This document shows positions 1 to 8,378 of a DNA stretch of 64,000 bases, one piece after another. Position numbers and translations under genes: made by a program. The notes below the pieces were generated by a model. That model made no database searches. It was not told where the DNA came from and saw only the letters and a program-made list of their open reading frames with translations. This stretch comes from Streptomyces sp. NRRL F-525. Lineage in GTDB: Bacteria > Actinomycetota > Actinomycetes > Streptomycetales > Streptomycetaceae. The DNA is taken from the NCBI RefSeq assembly GCF_000716605.1, contig NZ_JNXE01000007.1:62001-126000 (forward strand), given 5' to 3'. Position 1 is the stretch's first letter. Every line of letters starts with the position of its first letter.

Positions 1-453
1 TGACCTGCGGCCCGTCGCGCACGGTCCGGACATGCTGCCCGGTTCCTGACCAAGGCGATGAACCTGCTGCTCGGGAATTTCGGCATTCCGGCGCGCATGC
101 CCGAATTCCCTGAATGCCGCCGTGACAGGCGCTCGCTGATGGGCAACAGCCCATGCCTCGCGGCGAGTTCGGCACCGAAATCGACACTAGAGGTTTTCGG
201 GGTTCACGCAAGCCGGATTCAACACGCTCAACATTTCGATGTGTTGGCCGGCATCCCGTGGTGAATCGGCGTGGATCAGCGTGAATTGGGGTGTTCGGAA
301 TCGCGGGGGGTGTAAACCGAATTCCGCGAGTGCTTCGACGCCTTCCTTCGCGCCCTGATGGACGACGTACCCGGCGGGCAATCTGGCGGAAGCCGACCGT
401 TCGTACGGAAACCGGCCAACTCGCCATCAGCGCCCGCCATTTGGAGGTACACG
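1..453. other. Leader region of the KAS operon, no gene recognised
   Basis: I see no convincing gene here. The short open frames lack homology I can recognise and have weak codon bias. The stretch is less GC-rich than its surroundings and ends with a clear GGAGG ribosome-binding site at 443-447, six bases before the GTG at 454, so it most likely carries the promoter of the downstream operon. Two nested inverted repeats (72-119) and a loose autoregulator-element-like sequence (391-417) lie inside it; neither is proven. Confidence 0.5.
72..119. other. Two interlocked inverted repeats
   Basis: GGGAATT (73-79) pairs with AATTCCC (104-110), and CGGCATTC (81-88) pairs with GAATGCCG (112-119). The order is A-B-A'-B', so the two stems cross: they could form a pseudoknot-like fold or compete as alternative hairpins. 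Position is about 335 bases ahead of the first KAS III gene. Function is not known. Confidence 0.35.
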
Positions 454-2043
454 GTGTCCCCAGCGCCGAGCATCGGCGTCCTCGCCACCGGCACGTGCTT
501 ACCCGAGCGCGTCCTGACCAACGACGAGGTCGCCGAGGCGGCCGGCGTCGACCCCGACTGGATCGTCCAGCGGACCGGCGTACTGCGCAGGCACATCGCG
601 GAGCCCGGACAGGCGGCCTCCGATCTCGCCGCCGAAGCCGTGCGGAAGGCGCTCACCGCGGCCGGTCTCCCGGCCTCCGCGCTCGGGCTGCTCGTCCTCG
701 CCACCTCCACCCCCGACGAGTTGGGGCCGTCGACCGCGTGCCGGGTCCAGGCCCTGGTGGGCGCGGACCGGGCGGTCGCCTTCGACGTGGCGGCGGCCTG
801 CTCCGGCTGGCTGTTCGCCGCCCGGGTCGCCCACGACTGGCTCCGTGCCGGCACCGGCGAACGGTATGCCGCCGTGGTCGGTGTCGAGGTCTACTCCCGT
901 TTCGTCGACCCGGCCGACCGCGCCACGGCGGTGCTGTTCGCCGACGGCGCGGCGGCGACGATCCTCGGGCCCGTCCAGGGCGGCAAGGGGTTCGCCCCGA
1001 TCCGGCTGGGGTCGGACGGTACCGCGGCGGGCGACGTCCTCATCCCGGCCGGCGGCAGCCGACTGCCCGCCTCCCCGCAGACCCTCGCCGACCGACGCCA
1101 CAAGGTCCACATGGACGGCAAGGCCGTACGGGACTTCATCCTGCGGATCTTCCCGAAGCTCCTCGGCGACGCCCTGCACCGCAACGGCCTGGGCCTGACG
1201 GACATCGACCTGCTGATCTCCCACCAGCCCAACCCCCTCCTCCTACGCCGCGCAGCGGCCGACGCCGGAGTACCCGAGGACCGGGTGGTGATCATCGGCC
1301 ACGAGGTCGGCAACATCGGCGCGGCCTCCATCCCGTACGCCCTGGCGAGCGCGGACCACGACGGTCGACTGTGGGCTGGTAGCCGGGTACTCGTCACCGC
1401 GTTCGGCGCGGGTCTGACCTGGGGGAGCACGGTCCTGACCTGGACCAGGGCCCAGAGGCACGGGGTCGTCCCAGCGCCCCGCGCTGAAGCTCCCCGTACC
1501 GGAGCGCCTCCCGCTGAAGCGCCCTCTGCTGGAGCGCCTCCCGCTGAAGCGCCCCGAACCGAAGCGGCTCGCACGGAAGCGCCCCGGATCGAGGCCCCCC
1601 GCGGTGACGCAACCCGGGTCGAAGTGCCCCGTGCCGAGGTATCCGGCGGCGTAGTGCCCCGTGCGGAAGTGCCCCGGGCCGAGGTATCCGGCGGTGAAGT
1701 GCCCCGTGTCGAAGTGCCCCGCGCCGAGGCATCCAGCGGCGTAGTGCCCCGTGCGGAAGTGCCCCGTGCCGAGGCATCCAGCGGTGAAGTGCCCCGCGTC
1801 GGAGCACCCCGTGCCGAGATGCTTTGGGCGGAAGCACCCCGGTCCAAGACATCCAGCGCTGACGCACCCCGCGTTGAAGCACCCCGCGCCGAGGTGACTT
1901 ACAGCGAAGCGCCCCGGACCGAGGCGTCCCGCGGTGAAGCACCCCGCGTCGAAGCACCCCGCACCGATACCCCCGGCGCCGAAACCCCCCGCACCAAAGC
2001 CCCTCGCACCGCGATCCCCCGCACCGAAGGAGCCCAGTTGTGA
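454..2043 (+). CDS. KAS III (FabH-like) with repetitive C-terminal tail
   Basis: 529 residues from GTG 454, chosen because GGAGG sits six bases upstream. Residues 1 to about 335 are a complete beta-ketoacyl-ACP synthase III fold with the Cys-His-Asn triad visible: Cys116 in AAACSG, His257 in ISHQPN, Asn287 in EVGNIG. Such enzymes condense an acyl-CoA starter with malonyl-ACP. The last roughly 190 residues are not part of the family: they are Pro/Ala/Glu/Arg five-residue repeats (APRAE, VPRAE). Codon 16 (499-501) is TTA. The stop overlaps the GTG of the next gene, so the gene heads a coupled operon with SDR, hot-dog, oxidase, second KAS III, ACP and KAS II genes. Starter and product are unknown. 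Confidence 0.85.
   Translation: MSPAPSIGVLATGTCLPERVLTNDEVAEAAGVDPDWIVQRTGVLRRHIAEPGQAASDLAAEAVRKALTAAGLPASALGLLVLATSTPDELGPSTACRVQALVGADRAVAFDVAAACSGWLFAARVAHDWLRAGTGERYAAVVGVEVYSRFVDPADRATAVLFADGAAATILGPVQGGKGFAPIRLGSDGTAAGDVLIPAGGSRLPASPQTLADRRHKVHMDGKAVRDFILRIFPKLLGDALHRNGLGLTDIDLLISHQPNPLLLRRAAADAGVPEDRVVIIGHEVGNIGAASIPYALASADHDGRLWAGSRVLVTAFGAGLTWGSTVLTWTRAQRHGVVPAPRAEAPRTGAPPAEAPSAGAPPAEAPRTEAARTEAPRIEAPRGDATRVEVPRAEVSGGVVPRAEVPRAEVSGGEVPRVEVPRAEASSGVVPRAEVPRAEASSGEVPRVGAPRAEMLWAEAPRSKTSSADAPRVEAPRAEVTYSEAPRTEASRGEAPRVEAPRTDTPGAETPRTKAPRTAIPRTEGAQL
1470..2037 (+). repeat. Nested 15/45-bp tandem repeats in the KAS III tail
   Basis: The basic unit is about 15 bp and encodes five residues of the type (A/V)PRAE. 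A higher-order 45-bp unit is visible: near-identical segments starting with GAGG(T/C)ATCC occur at 1636, 1681, 1726 and 1771, alternating Val and Glu at one position so that the 90-bp pairs match best. Units toward both ends are more diverged. All units preserve the reading frame, and the repeat also keeps antisense frames open, which produces long false ORFs. Confidence 0.85.
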
Positions 2044-2984
2044 CCGAGACCCTCTCGTCCGCCGTCACCGAATCCACCGACGCAGCCCCCACCCCCACCC
2101 CCACCGCCACCGAGCCCGCAACCCCCGTCGACCCCGCCGCCCTAGGCCCCCTCGCCTCCCTCTTCCGTCTCGACGGCGCCCGCGTCCTGGTGACCGGCGC
2201 CTCCCGTGGCATCGGCCGTGCCATCGCGGTCGCCTGCGCCGAGGCCGGGGCGGATGTCGCGCTCGCGGCGCGCAGCGACGGCGCGCTGCACGACGCCGAG
2301 CAGGAGGTGCGCAAGCTCGGGCGGCAGGCGGTGATCACGTGCGGTGACCTCGCCGACTCCGGGACGGCCGCGCGCCTCGTCGACGAGGCGGCCGCGGGGC
2401 TGGGCGGACTCGACATCCTCATCCACAACGCCGGCGTGTTCCCGGCCGACGACACCGGCACCTCGTACCTGGTCCCCTTCGCCGAGAGCAGTTCCGCCGA
2501 GTGGGACCCACTGCTCGCCGTCAACATCGGCGCCACCGTCGACCTGTGCCGCGCCGCGCACCCCCACCTGGCGGCCTCCCCGAACGCGGCCGTCGTCCTG
2601 GTGTCGTCCGTGGCCGGGCTCATCGCCACGCCGGCAATGGAGGCGTACGCCGTCACCAAGGCCGCCCAACTCTCCCTGATGCGCTCGCTGTCCGTCGGCT
2701 GGGCCCGGCAGGGCATCCGGGTCAACGCCCTGTGCCCCGGCTGGGTGCGCACCGACATGACCGGGCCGATGCAGCAGCACGCACCCCTGTCGGACTGGCT
2801 CATGAGCCATGTACCGCAAGGCCGTTGGCTGACGCCCACGGAGGTCGCCGCCGCCGCGCTCTTCCTGGCCGCGCCCGCCGCCTCGTCCGTCACCGGACAC
2901 GCCCTGGTCTGCGACGGCGGGGTGTCCGTCCCCGACGGCGGCCTCGCCGGCATCCCCAAGCCCGCCTCGCCCTTCGCCGCCTGA
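2040..2984 (+). CDS. SDR-family oxidoreductase (FabG-like ketoreductase)
   Basis: 314 residues. GTG 2040 overlaps the previous stop (GTGA) and has AAGGAG seven bases upstream. After an Ala/Thr/Pro-rich N-terminal extension of about 40 residues comes a classical short-chain dehydrogenase: the NAD(P) motif TGASRGIG, the NAG motif, catalytic Ser in VSSVAG and the YAVTK pair, and a PGWVRTDM segment. In this operon the likely job is reduction of a beta-keto group made by the KAS enzymes, but the substrate cannot be read from sequence. The N-terminal extension is unusual for FabG proteins and may be a docking or low-complexity segment. Confidence 0.85.
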   Translation: MTETLSSAVTESTDAAPTPTPTATEPATPVDPAALGPLASLFRLDGARVLVTGASRGIGRAIAVACAEAGADVALAARSDGALHDAEQEVRKLGRQAVITCGDLADSGTAARLVDEAAAGLGGLDILIHNAGVFPADDTGTSYLVPFAESSSAEWDPLLAVNIGATVDLCRAAHPHLAASPNAAVVLVSSVAGLIATPAMEAYAVTKAAQLSLMRSLSVGWARQGIRVNALCPGWVRTDMTGPMQQHAPLSDWLMSHVPQGRWLTPTEVAAAALFLAAPAASSVTGHALVCDGGVSVPDGGLAGIPKPASPFAA

Positions 2985-3036
2985 CCCCGTACGCGCCCCG
3001 TCCCGGGACCCCCAACCGCGAGAGCAGGAACGACAG

Positions 3037-3813
3037 ATGACGGACAATCAGTCACCCACGTCGGAGACGAACGACGACGAGTCCCTCCACCAGTGGGTGG
3101 TGGGGGAGTCCTTCCAGCACGCCAGTGTCCAGCCGGACTTCACCACCGCGGCCCAACTCCGCGACCGCCTGCGCCGCCAACCCCCCGACCAGAACAGTCC
3201 GTTACGCATCCGCCCCGGACTCGGTGTCGATGACACCGAATGGAACGACCTCACCTCCGAGCTCCTCAAGGCCTACGGCGCGGCCGTCCTCCCCGAGGGC
3301 CGCCCGCCGACCGCCGTGCCCCGGCACAGCGTCCTCAAGCACAGCCGCGACAACGTCCTCATCGGCGACGCCCACGTCGAAGGCGACGCGTTCCAGGCGC
3401 AGTTGGCCGTCGTCAACGACACCGAGATGCTCAGGGACCACACCGCCGACCAGCAGCACGTACCCGGCATGCTCCTCATCGAGGCGTCGATCCAACTCGT
3501 CACCTGGGCGGTGTCGGAGATCTGGCTCCCACCGGCCGGTCATCCCCCCTACTACGCCGTGATGCACGCCAGCGCCTTCGAGTTCAGCCGGTTCGTGTTC
3601 CCGCTGCCCACCCTCCTCACGGGCACGTTCACCCGCACCGGCCCGGCCGAGGACGACAAGATCCCCCTGAGCGCGGAGGTGCGGGTCCAACAGGCCGGCC
3701 AGGACTGCAGCCGGGTCCGCATCGACCTGCACGCCTTCCGCCCCGCCCTCGTCTTCGCCATCGAGGACGGCCAGGCCCGGCGCACCCTGCTGCGCGCCGC
3801 CCCCGCCGCATGA
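3037..3813 (+). CDS. AfsA-type hot-dog fold protein
   Basis: 258 residues. The segment at about residues 98-150 contains HSRDNVLIGD followed by DHTADQQHVPGMLLIEASIQ, the signature of the AfsA/ScbA family that couples a beta-ketoacyl chain to a glycerol derivative in gamma-butyrolactone synthesis. AfsA-family proteins usually carry two hot-dog repeats over about 300 residues; here only one repeat, resembling the second one, is evident and the N-terminal 90 residues do not show the first. It could therefore act as a butyrolactone-type synthase or as a dehydratase-like hot-dog enzyme. Codon 56 (3202-3204) is TTA. The stop overlaps the ATG of the acyl-CoA oxidase gene (ATGA). Confidence 0.75.
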   Translation: MTDNQSPTSETNDDESLHQWVVGESFQHASVQPDFTTAAQLRDRLRRQPPDQNSPLRIRPGLGVDDTEWNDLTSELLKAYGAAVLPEGRPPTAVPRHSVLKHSRDNVLIGDAHVEGDAFQAQLAVVNDTEMLRDHTADQQHVPGMLLIEASIQLVTWAVSEIWLPPAGHPPYYAVMHASAFEFSRFVFPLPTLLTGTFTRTGPAEDDKIPLSAEVRVQQAGQDCSRVRIDLHAFRPALVFAIEDGQARRTLLRAAPAA

Positions 3814-5681
3814 CCACCGACCAGGCGGCCACCGAGACCGCCCACCCGCTCCGGCAACTCCTCCACGGCGACGCCGGGTTAGCCGTCGACGCACTCGACG
3901 GCCTGCTCGACACCCCGCCGTTCAAACGGTCCGCGCCACCCTGCGGCCCCGAACGCCACACCCGGACCTACGACCGGCTGCGCGCCCTGGGGGAGTGGGT
4001 GGGCGGAGCCAACGCGCTGCAGCACGACCCGGCCCGCCTCCTCGCCGTACTGGAATGGTCCGCCACCGTCGACCCGCCCCTCTTCCTCGCCGGCACCGTG
4101 CAGTACGCGGTGTGCGTCGCGGCCATGACCGAACTCGGCAGGCCAGGCCCCTACTTGGACCCGCTGATAGACGAGGTCGACCGGCACGAGACCTTCGGCT
4201 CCATCATGATCACCGAGGTCGGCCGCGGCAACAGCCACCTCGCCACCCGCACCGAGGCCCGATTCGACCCCGCCACAAGGGAGTTCACCCTACGGACCCC
4301 CGACCCCACCGCGGCCAAGTTCATGTCCCACGTCGCCGGCACCGGCCGCGCCCACATGGCCATCGTCTACGCCCGCCTCCTCCTCGCCGGCCAGGACCGC
4401 GGGGTGTTCCCCTTCGCGGTCCGCGTCCGCGACGCCGACCGCATCACGGACGGCATCCACATCACCGAACTCCCCGAAACCACCTCGGTCCCGCTGAACT
4501 ACGCCCTCGTCACCTTCGACAACACCCGTGTCCCCTACGACGGTTGGCTCCGCGACGACGCCTCCATCGCGCCCGACGGCGAGTTCACCGACCCCCTCGG
4601 CGACCAGGACCGACGCCTGGTCCGCTCCCTCTCGGTCTCCTCCAACGCCTCCACCGGCGCGGCGGCCGCCCTCACCGCCGCCGCCCGCGCCGCCGTCACC
4701 ATCGGCCTCCGCCACAGCCAACGCCGCCCGACCATGGGCCGGTTGCGCACCGACCTCCCCGTCCTGGACTACCGCACCCAGCAGGACGCCCTCTACGGCG
4801 TCCTCGCCGAGGTGTACGCGTGCAGCTTCCTCGTCGCCCGGATCAAGGCACAGTACGTACGACAGCGCAGCGCTCCCATGGACCTCTCCACGGCACATCG
4901 CCCGGTGTGGGCGCCCTGGGCCTCGGTCAGCCGCGAACAGGCCCTGACCAAGGTGGCCGCGACCCGCATCCTGCAGAACGCGGCCGGAGTCTGCCGCGAA
5001 CGGGCCGGTGCCCAGGGCCTGTTGACCGTCAACCGGCTCCTCGAGTACGAGGGCCTGGCGCAGGTGTACCAGGCCGCCGCCGGCGACAACCTCCTCATCC
5101 GGCTGGACGCGGGAAAGCAGCTCGTGGAGGACCTCACGCACACCGTCCCGGCTCCGGCGGAGGTGGGTGAACTGATAACCCCTGGTGGGGCGTTGGCCTT
5201 GGCGCTTCTTCGCGAGCGCGGCCTCCTCACCGAACTGCGCGGCCGGGTCGAAGGCGTCCCCGTGGAGGAGAAGACCGCCTTCGAGATCTGGAACCCCCTG
5301 CTCCCCGACCTCGTCACACTCGCCGACGCCCACCAACAGCGCCTGCTGCTGGAGGCGTTCGCGGCGGCGGTCGCCGAGGCCGAGTCCACCCCCACCGGCA
5401 CCGACCAGGCATCCCACCTTCCGGCGCTGCACGCCCTCCACGCGCTGTACGCCATGAAGTCACTGGAACAGACGCTGAGTTGGCACCTGGAGAGCGGATC
5501 GCTCACCTCCTCGGACGCCCTCCGCGTGCACAGGGAATGCGACCGCGCCCTGGACGCCGTACACCCTCAGCTCGCCGTCCTGCTGGACGGATGCGCGCCG
5601 CCCGACGCGCGCTTGAGGGCTCCGATGGCCGAACAGGACGTCGTGGCGGCCCTGTTCGCGAGCGGCGGGCCGACGACGTGA
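3810..5681 (+). CDS. Acyl-CoA oxidase-like flavoenzyme
   Basis: 623 residues, a length typical of peroxisomal-type acyl-CoA oxidases rather than the 380-residue dehydrogenases. The flavin-domain stretch TEVGRGNSHLATRTEA, the DPATREF segment and the LDYRTQQ helix of the C-terminal half are characteristic. It should introduce an alpha,beta double bond in an acyl thioester using FAD and oxygen. A related oxidase (Aco) takes part in avenolide synthesis in Streptomyces avermitilis, so the pairing with an AfsA-like protein suggests a signalling or unsaturated acyl product. Codon 24 (3879-3881) is TTA. Coupled at both ends: ATGA with the upstream gene and GTGA with the KAS III gene downstream. Confidence 0.8.
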   Translation: MTTDQAATETAHPLRQLLHGDAGLAVDALDGLLDTPPFKRSAPPCGPERHTRTYDRLRALGEWVGGANALQHDPARLLAVLEWSATVDPPLFLAGTVQYAVCVAAMTELGRPGPYLDPLIDEVDRHETFGSIMITEVGRGNSHLATRTEARFDPATREFTLRTPDPTAAKFMSHVAGTGRAHMAIVYARLLLAGQDRGVFPFAVRVRDADRITDGIHITELPETTSVPLNYALVTFDNTRVPYDGWLRDDASIAPDGEFTDPLGDQDRRLVRSLSVSSNASTGAAAALTAAARAAVTIGLRHSQRRPTMGRLRTDLPVLDYRTQQDALYGVLAEVYACSFLVARIKAQYVRQRSAPMDLSTAHRPVWAPWASVSREQALTKVAATRILQNAAGVCRERAGAQGLLTVNRLLEYEGLAQVYQAAAGDNLLIRLDAGKQLVEDLTHTVPAPAEVGELITPGGALALALLRERGLLTELRGRVEGVPVEEKTAFEIWNPLLPDLVTLADAHQQRLLLEAFAAAVAEAESTPTGTDQASHLPALHALHALYAMKSLEQTLSWHLESGSLTSSDALRVHRECDRALDAVHPQLAVLLDGCAPPDARLRAPMAEQDVVAALFASGGPTT

Positions 5682-6751
5682 GCGCCATAACCGCGGTGAT
5701 CACCGGGCTGGGGGCGGCCCTGCCACCCGACCGGATCACCAACGAGCAACTCGTGCGCGAAGGCCTGGACACCTCGGACGCGTGGATCCGCGGCCGCACC
5801 GGAATCGAGAGCCGCCATCGCGTCCGTCCGGGCACCTCGACCGGCGATCTGGCGGTGGCCGCCGCCCGTGGCGCACTGGAGTCCGCCGGGGCGCACGACG
5901 CCGGTCTGCTGATCCTGGCGACCACCACACCCGACCGCCGATGCCCGGCCACCGCACCGGAGTTGGCCGCCCGGCTCGGTATGACCGGCATCCCGGCGTT
6001 CGACCTCGCGGCCGTCTGCTCGGGCTTCGTCTACGCGGCCGCCGTCGCCTCGGCGCTGCTCATGGCGGGCGCGTACGACAGCGTGCTGCTCGTCGCGGCC
6101 GAGACGTACTCGACGATCGTGGACCCGCGCGACCGGGAGACCGCCGTCATCTTCGGCGACGGCGCGGGCGCCGCGTACCTGACGCGAGGACAACGACGTG
6201 ACCCCGGAGCCCTGGTCCACTTCGACCTCGGCAGCGACGGCACGGGCAGCGACCTCATCACGATCCCGGCGGGCGGCTCCCGTTCGCCGTACACCGACGA
6301 ACTGCCACGCCAGGAGCGGTACTTCCGTATGCGCGGCCGGGAGGTGTACGCCCGGGCCGTGCGACAGATGGCCGCCTCCTCGCGGACGGTCCTCGACCGG
6401 GCCGGTTGGTCCACCGACTCCGTCGCCGCCTTCGTCGCGCACCAGGCCAACCAGCGCATCCTCGACTCCGTGGCCGACCGGCTGGGCATCCCGGCGGAGC
6501 GCTGTCACGGAAACCTGCGCGAGGTCGGCAACACCGCGGCGGCCTCCCTTCCCCTCGCCCTCGCCGACACCGCCGCCCGCGGCGCCGTACGGCCGGGCGC
6601 CCGCACCCTGCTCACCGCCTTCGGTGGTGGCCTGACCTGGGGCTCCATCGCCATGACATGGCCCGAGGCGAAACCCGTACGGCACACATCCCAACCCCGC
6701 CCCATACCCAAGGAGTTCGACTCATGTCTGCCGTCTACGACCACCTCGTGA
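5678..6751 (+). CDS. Second KAS III (FabH-like)
   Basis: 357 residues from GTG 5678, which overlaps the oxidase stop. Nucleophile Cys114 lies in AAVCSGF; the His (FVAHQAN) and Asn (EVGNTAAAS) of the KAS III triad are present, as is the C-terminal AFGGGLTWGS block. Unlike the first KAS III of this operon it has only a short tail, and this tail overlaps the start of the ACP gene by 28 bases. Two KAS III enzymes in one small operon suggest two condensation or acyl-transfer steps, or one initiating and one off-loading enzyme. Confidence 0.85.
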   Translation: MSAITAVITGLGAALPPDRITNEQLVREGLDTSDAWIRGRTGIESRHRVRPGTSTGDLAVAAARGALESAGAHDAGLLILATTTPDRRCPATAPELAARLGMTGIPAFDLAAVCSGFVYAAAVASALLMAGAYDSVLLVAAETYSTIVDPRDRETAVIFGDGAGAAYLTRGQRRDPGALVHFDLGSDGTGSDLITIPAGGSRSPYTDELPRQERYFRMRGREVYARAVRQMAASSRTVLDRAGWSTDSVAAFVAHQANQRILDSVADRLGIPAERCHGNLREVGNTAAASLPLALADTAARGAVRPGARTLLTAFGGGLTWGSIAMTWPEAKPVRHTSQPRPIPKEFDSCLPSTTTS

Positions 6752-6963
6752 CCACCCTGAGCGGCAAGTTCGAGGTACCCGCCGTCCTCGTCCGCCCGGA
6801 CATCTCCTACGACGAGCTCGGCCTCGACTCCCTCGCCGTGATGGAGCTGTTCCTGACCCTCCAGGAGGAGTGGGCGGTGCCGCTGGAGGACTCCGAGGCG
6901 GTGGGCACCCTCACCGTGCGGGAGACCGTCGACCTGATCGAGAAGCTCAAGGCGGAGTCGTGA
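6724..6963 (+). CDS. Acyl carrier protein
   Basis: 79 residues, a free-standing ACP. The 4'-phosphopantetheine attachment site is Ser36 in ELGLDSLAVMEL, followed by the usual acidic helix II. ATG 6724 is preceded by AAGGAG. It should carry the growing chain between the KAS, SDR and hot-dog enzymes encoded around it. Its presence argues that the operon works on ACP-bound intermediates and not only on CoA esters. The stop overlaps the GTG of the KAS II gene. Confidence 0.9.
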   Translation: MSAVYDHLVTTLSGKFEVPAVLVRPDISYDELGLDSLAVMELFLTLQEEWAVPLEDSEAVGTLTVRETVDLIEKLKAES

Positions 6964-8195
6964 CAGCTGCCGGCGGCAGGCCGGACGTGGTGGTGACCGG
7001 GATCGGCCTGGTCACCCCGGCGGGCATCGGGCGCGAACGGACCTGGGAACGTGTCTGCTCGGGTCGCCCCACGGCCACGGACGACCCGGAACTGGAAGGG
7101 CTGCCGGTTGGCTTCTCCTGCCGCGTTCCCGCCTTCGACCCGGCCGCCCTGGTGCCGGGAGTGCCGCACTGGCGCGTCGACCGCTACACGCTCCTCGCCC
7201 TCGCGGCGGCCCGGGAGGCGGTCGCCGACGCCGGGCTGGCGCCGGAGACCTGGGACGGCGACCGGGTCGCCGTGGTCATGGGCTCGGCCGCCGGCGGTAT
7301 CGCGACCCTCGAAGCCCAGCAGGACCGGTTACGGGAACGGGGGCCGGGCCTGGTCTCCCCGCTCACGCTGCCCATGTTCCTGCCCAACATGGCGGCCGGC
7401 CACATAGCCGTCGACCTGAGCACCCGCGGGCCGAACATGCACGCCGGCACGGCCTGCGCCTCGGGTGCCACGGCGATCGGCATCGCCGTGGACCTGCTCC
7501 GCTCGGACGCCTGCGACATCGCGCTGGCGGGCGGCGCCGACGCCATGGTGACCCGGCTCTGTTCGGCGGCCTTCGCCCGCATGGGAGCCCTCTCCCGGCG
7601 TGCCGAGGACCCGGCAGCGGCCTCCCGCCCCTTCGACACGGACCGCGACGGTTTCGTCCTGGCCGAGGGCGCGGGAGTCCTCGTCCTCGAACGCGCCCCC
7701 GACGCCACCGCCCGCCGCGTCCGGCGCTACGCCACACTCGCGGGCCACGGCGCGTCCGCCGACGCCCACCACCAGACGGCACCCCACCCGCAGGGAGTCG
7801 GCGCTCAACTCGCTGTTCGCCGTGCCCTGTTGGACGCCGACGCGTCACCCGCAGACGTCGACCATGTCAACGCGCACGGGACCAGCACCCAGTTGAACGA
7901 CCGGGTAGAAGGAGCGGTGATCGAACAGCTGCTGAGCGGCCGCCCCTCCGTCACCGCGACGAAGGGCGTCACCGGCCACACGATGGGCGCCGCCGGAGCG
8001 ATCGAGGCCGCGCTCACCGCCATGACGGTTTTCCACGAGATCACGCCGCCCGTCGCCAACCTCCAACGCCCGCTCGGCGAGGACGACTTGGACCTGGTGA
8101 GCGACACGGCCAGAACCGGCAAGGTCTCCCTGGCCGTCAGCAACTCGTTCGGCTTCGGCGGCCAGAACGCTGTGCTGGCCTTCCGGCCGGCCTGA
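6960..8195 (+). CDS. KAS II (FabF-like) ketosynthase
   Basis: 411 residues from GTG 6960 (GTGA overlap with the ACP stop). The decarboxylating condensing-enzyme motifs are complete: Cys166 in TACASGA, first His in VNAHGTST, second His in KGVTGHTMGAAG, and the C-terminal NSFGFGGQN. No chain-length-factor partner is seen, so it should work as a homodimer like FabF and elongate the chain made by the KAS III. Codon 124 (7329-7331) is TTA. It is the last gene of the coupled operon. Confidence 0.9.
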   Translation: MTAAGGRPDVVVTGIGLVTPAGIGRERTWERVCSGRPTATDDPELEGLPVGFSCRVPAFDPAALVPGVPHWRVDRYTLLALAAAREAVADAGLAPETWDGDRVAVVMGSAAGGIATLEAQQDRLRERGPGLVSPLTLPMFLPNMAAGHIAVDLSTRGPNMHAGTACASGATAIGIAVDLLRSDACDIALAGGADAMVTRLCSAAFARMGALSRRAEDPAAASRPFDTDRDGFVLAEGAGVLVLERAPDATARRVRRYATLAGHGASADAHHQTAPHPQGVGAQLAVRRALLDADASPADVDHVNAHGTSTQLNDRVEGAVIEQLLSGRPSVTATKGVTGHTMGAAGAIEAALTAMTVFHEITPPVANLQRPLGEDDLDLVSDTARTGKVSLAVSNSFGFGGQNAVLAFRPA

Positions 8196-8378
8196 GCGGG
8201 CGGGTTCGGCGTAGTAGCGCATGTCGAACGGATCAATCACCGTGATCGTGCCCCTCGATGCTGGAAACGGTGGGTGGGGGAGTGGAGGAGAGAATAATGA
8301 TCAATATCGTTTGGAGGGGCCGAGGCGCGGCGCGTTACCGCTGAACGGACGACCCGGCTCGCCCGACAGGAGACGCGG

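Noticed and set aside
58..264. 68-residue plus-strand frame at the left edge
   Set aside because: No ribosome-binding site, no codon bias and no family; it overlaps inverted repeats that look structural.
1470..2037. CRISPR-like array
   Set aside because: Repeats are contiguous 15-bp coding units without unique spacers, and no cas gene is present.
1394..3055. 553-residue minus-strand open frame across the KAS III tail and SDR gene
   Set aside because: It exists because the 15-bp repeat keeps all frames open and GC-rich DNA lacks stops; its product is a Cys/Arg/Gly-rich repeat with no family, and the plus strand carries intact KAS III and SDR motifs.
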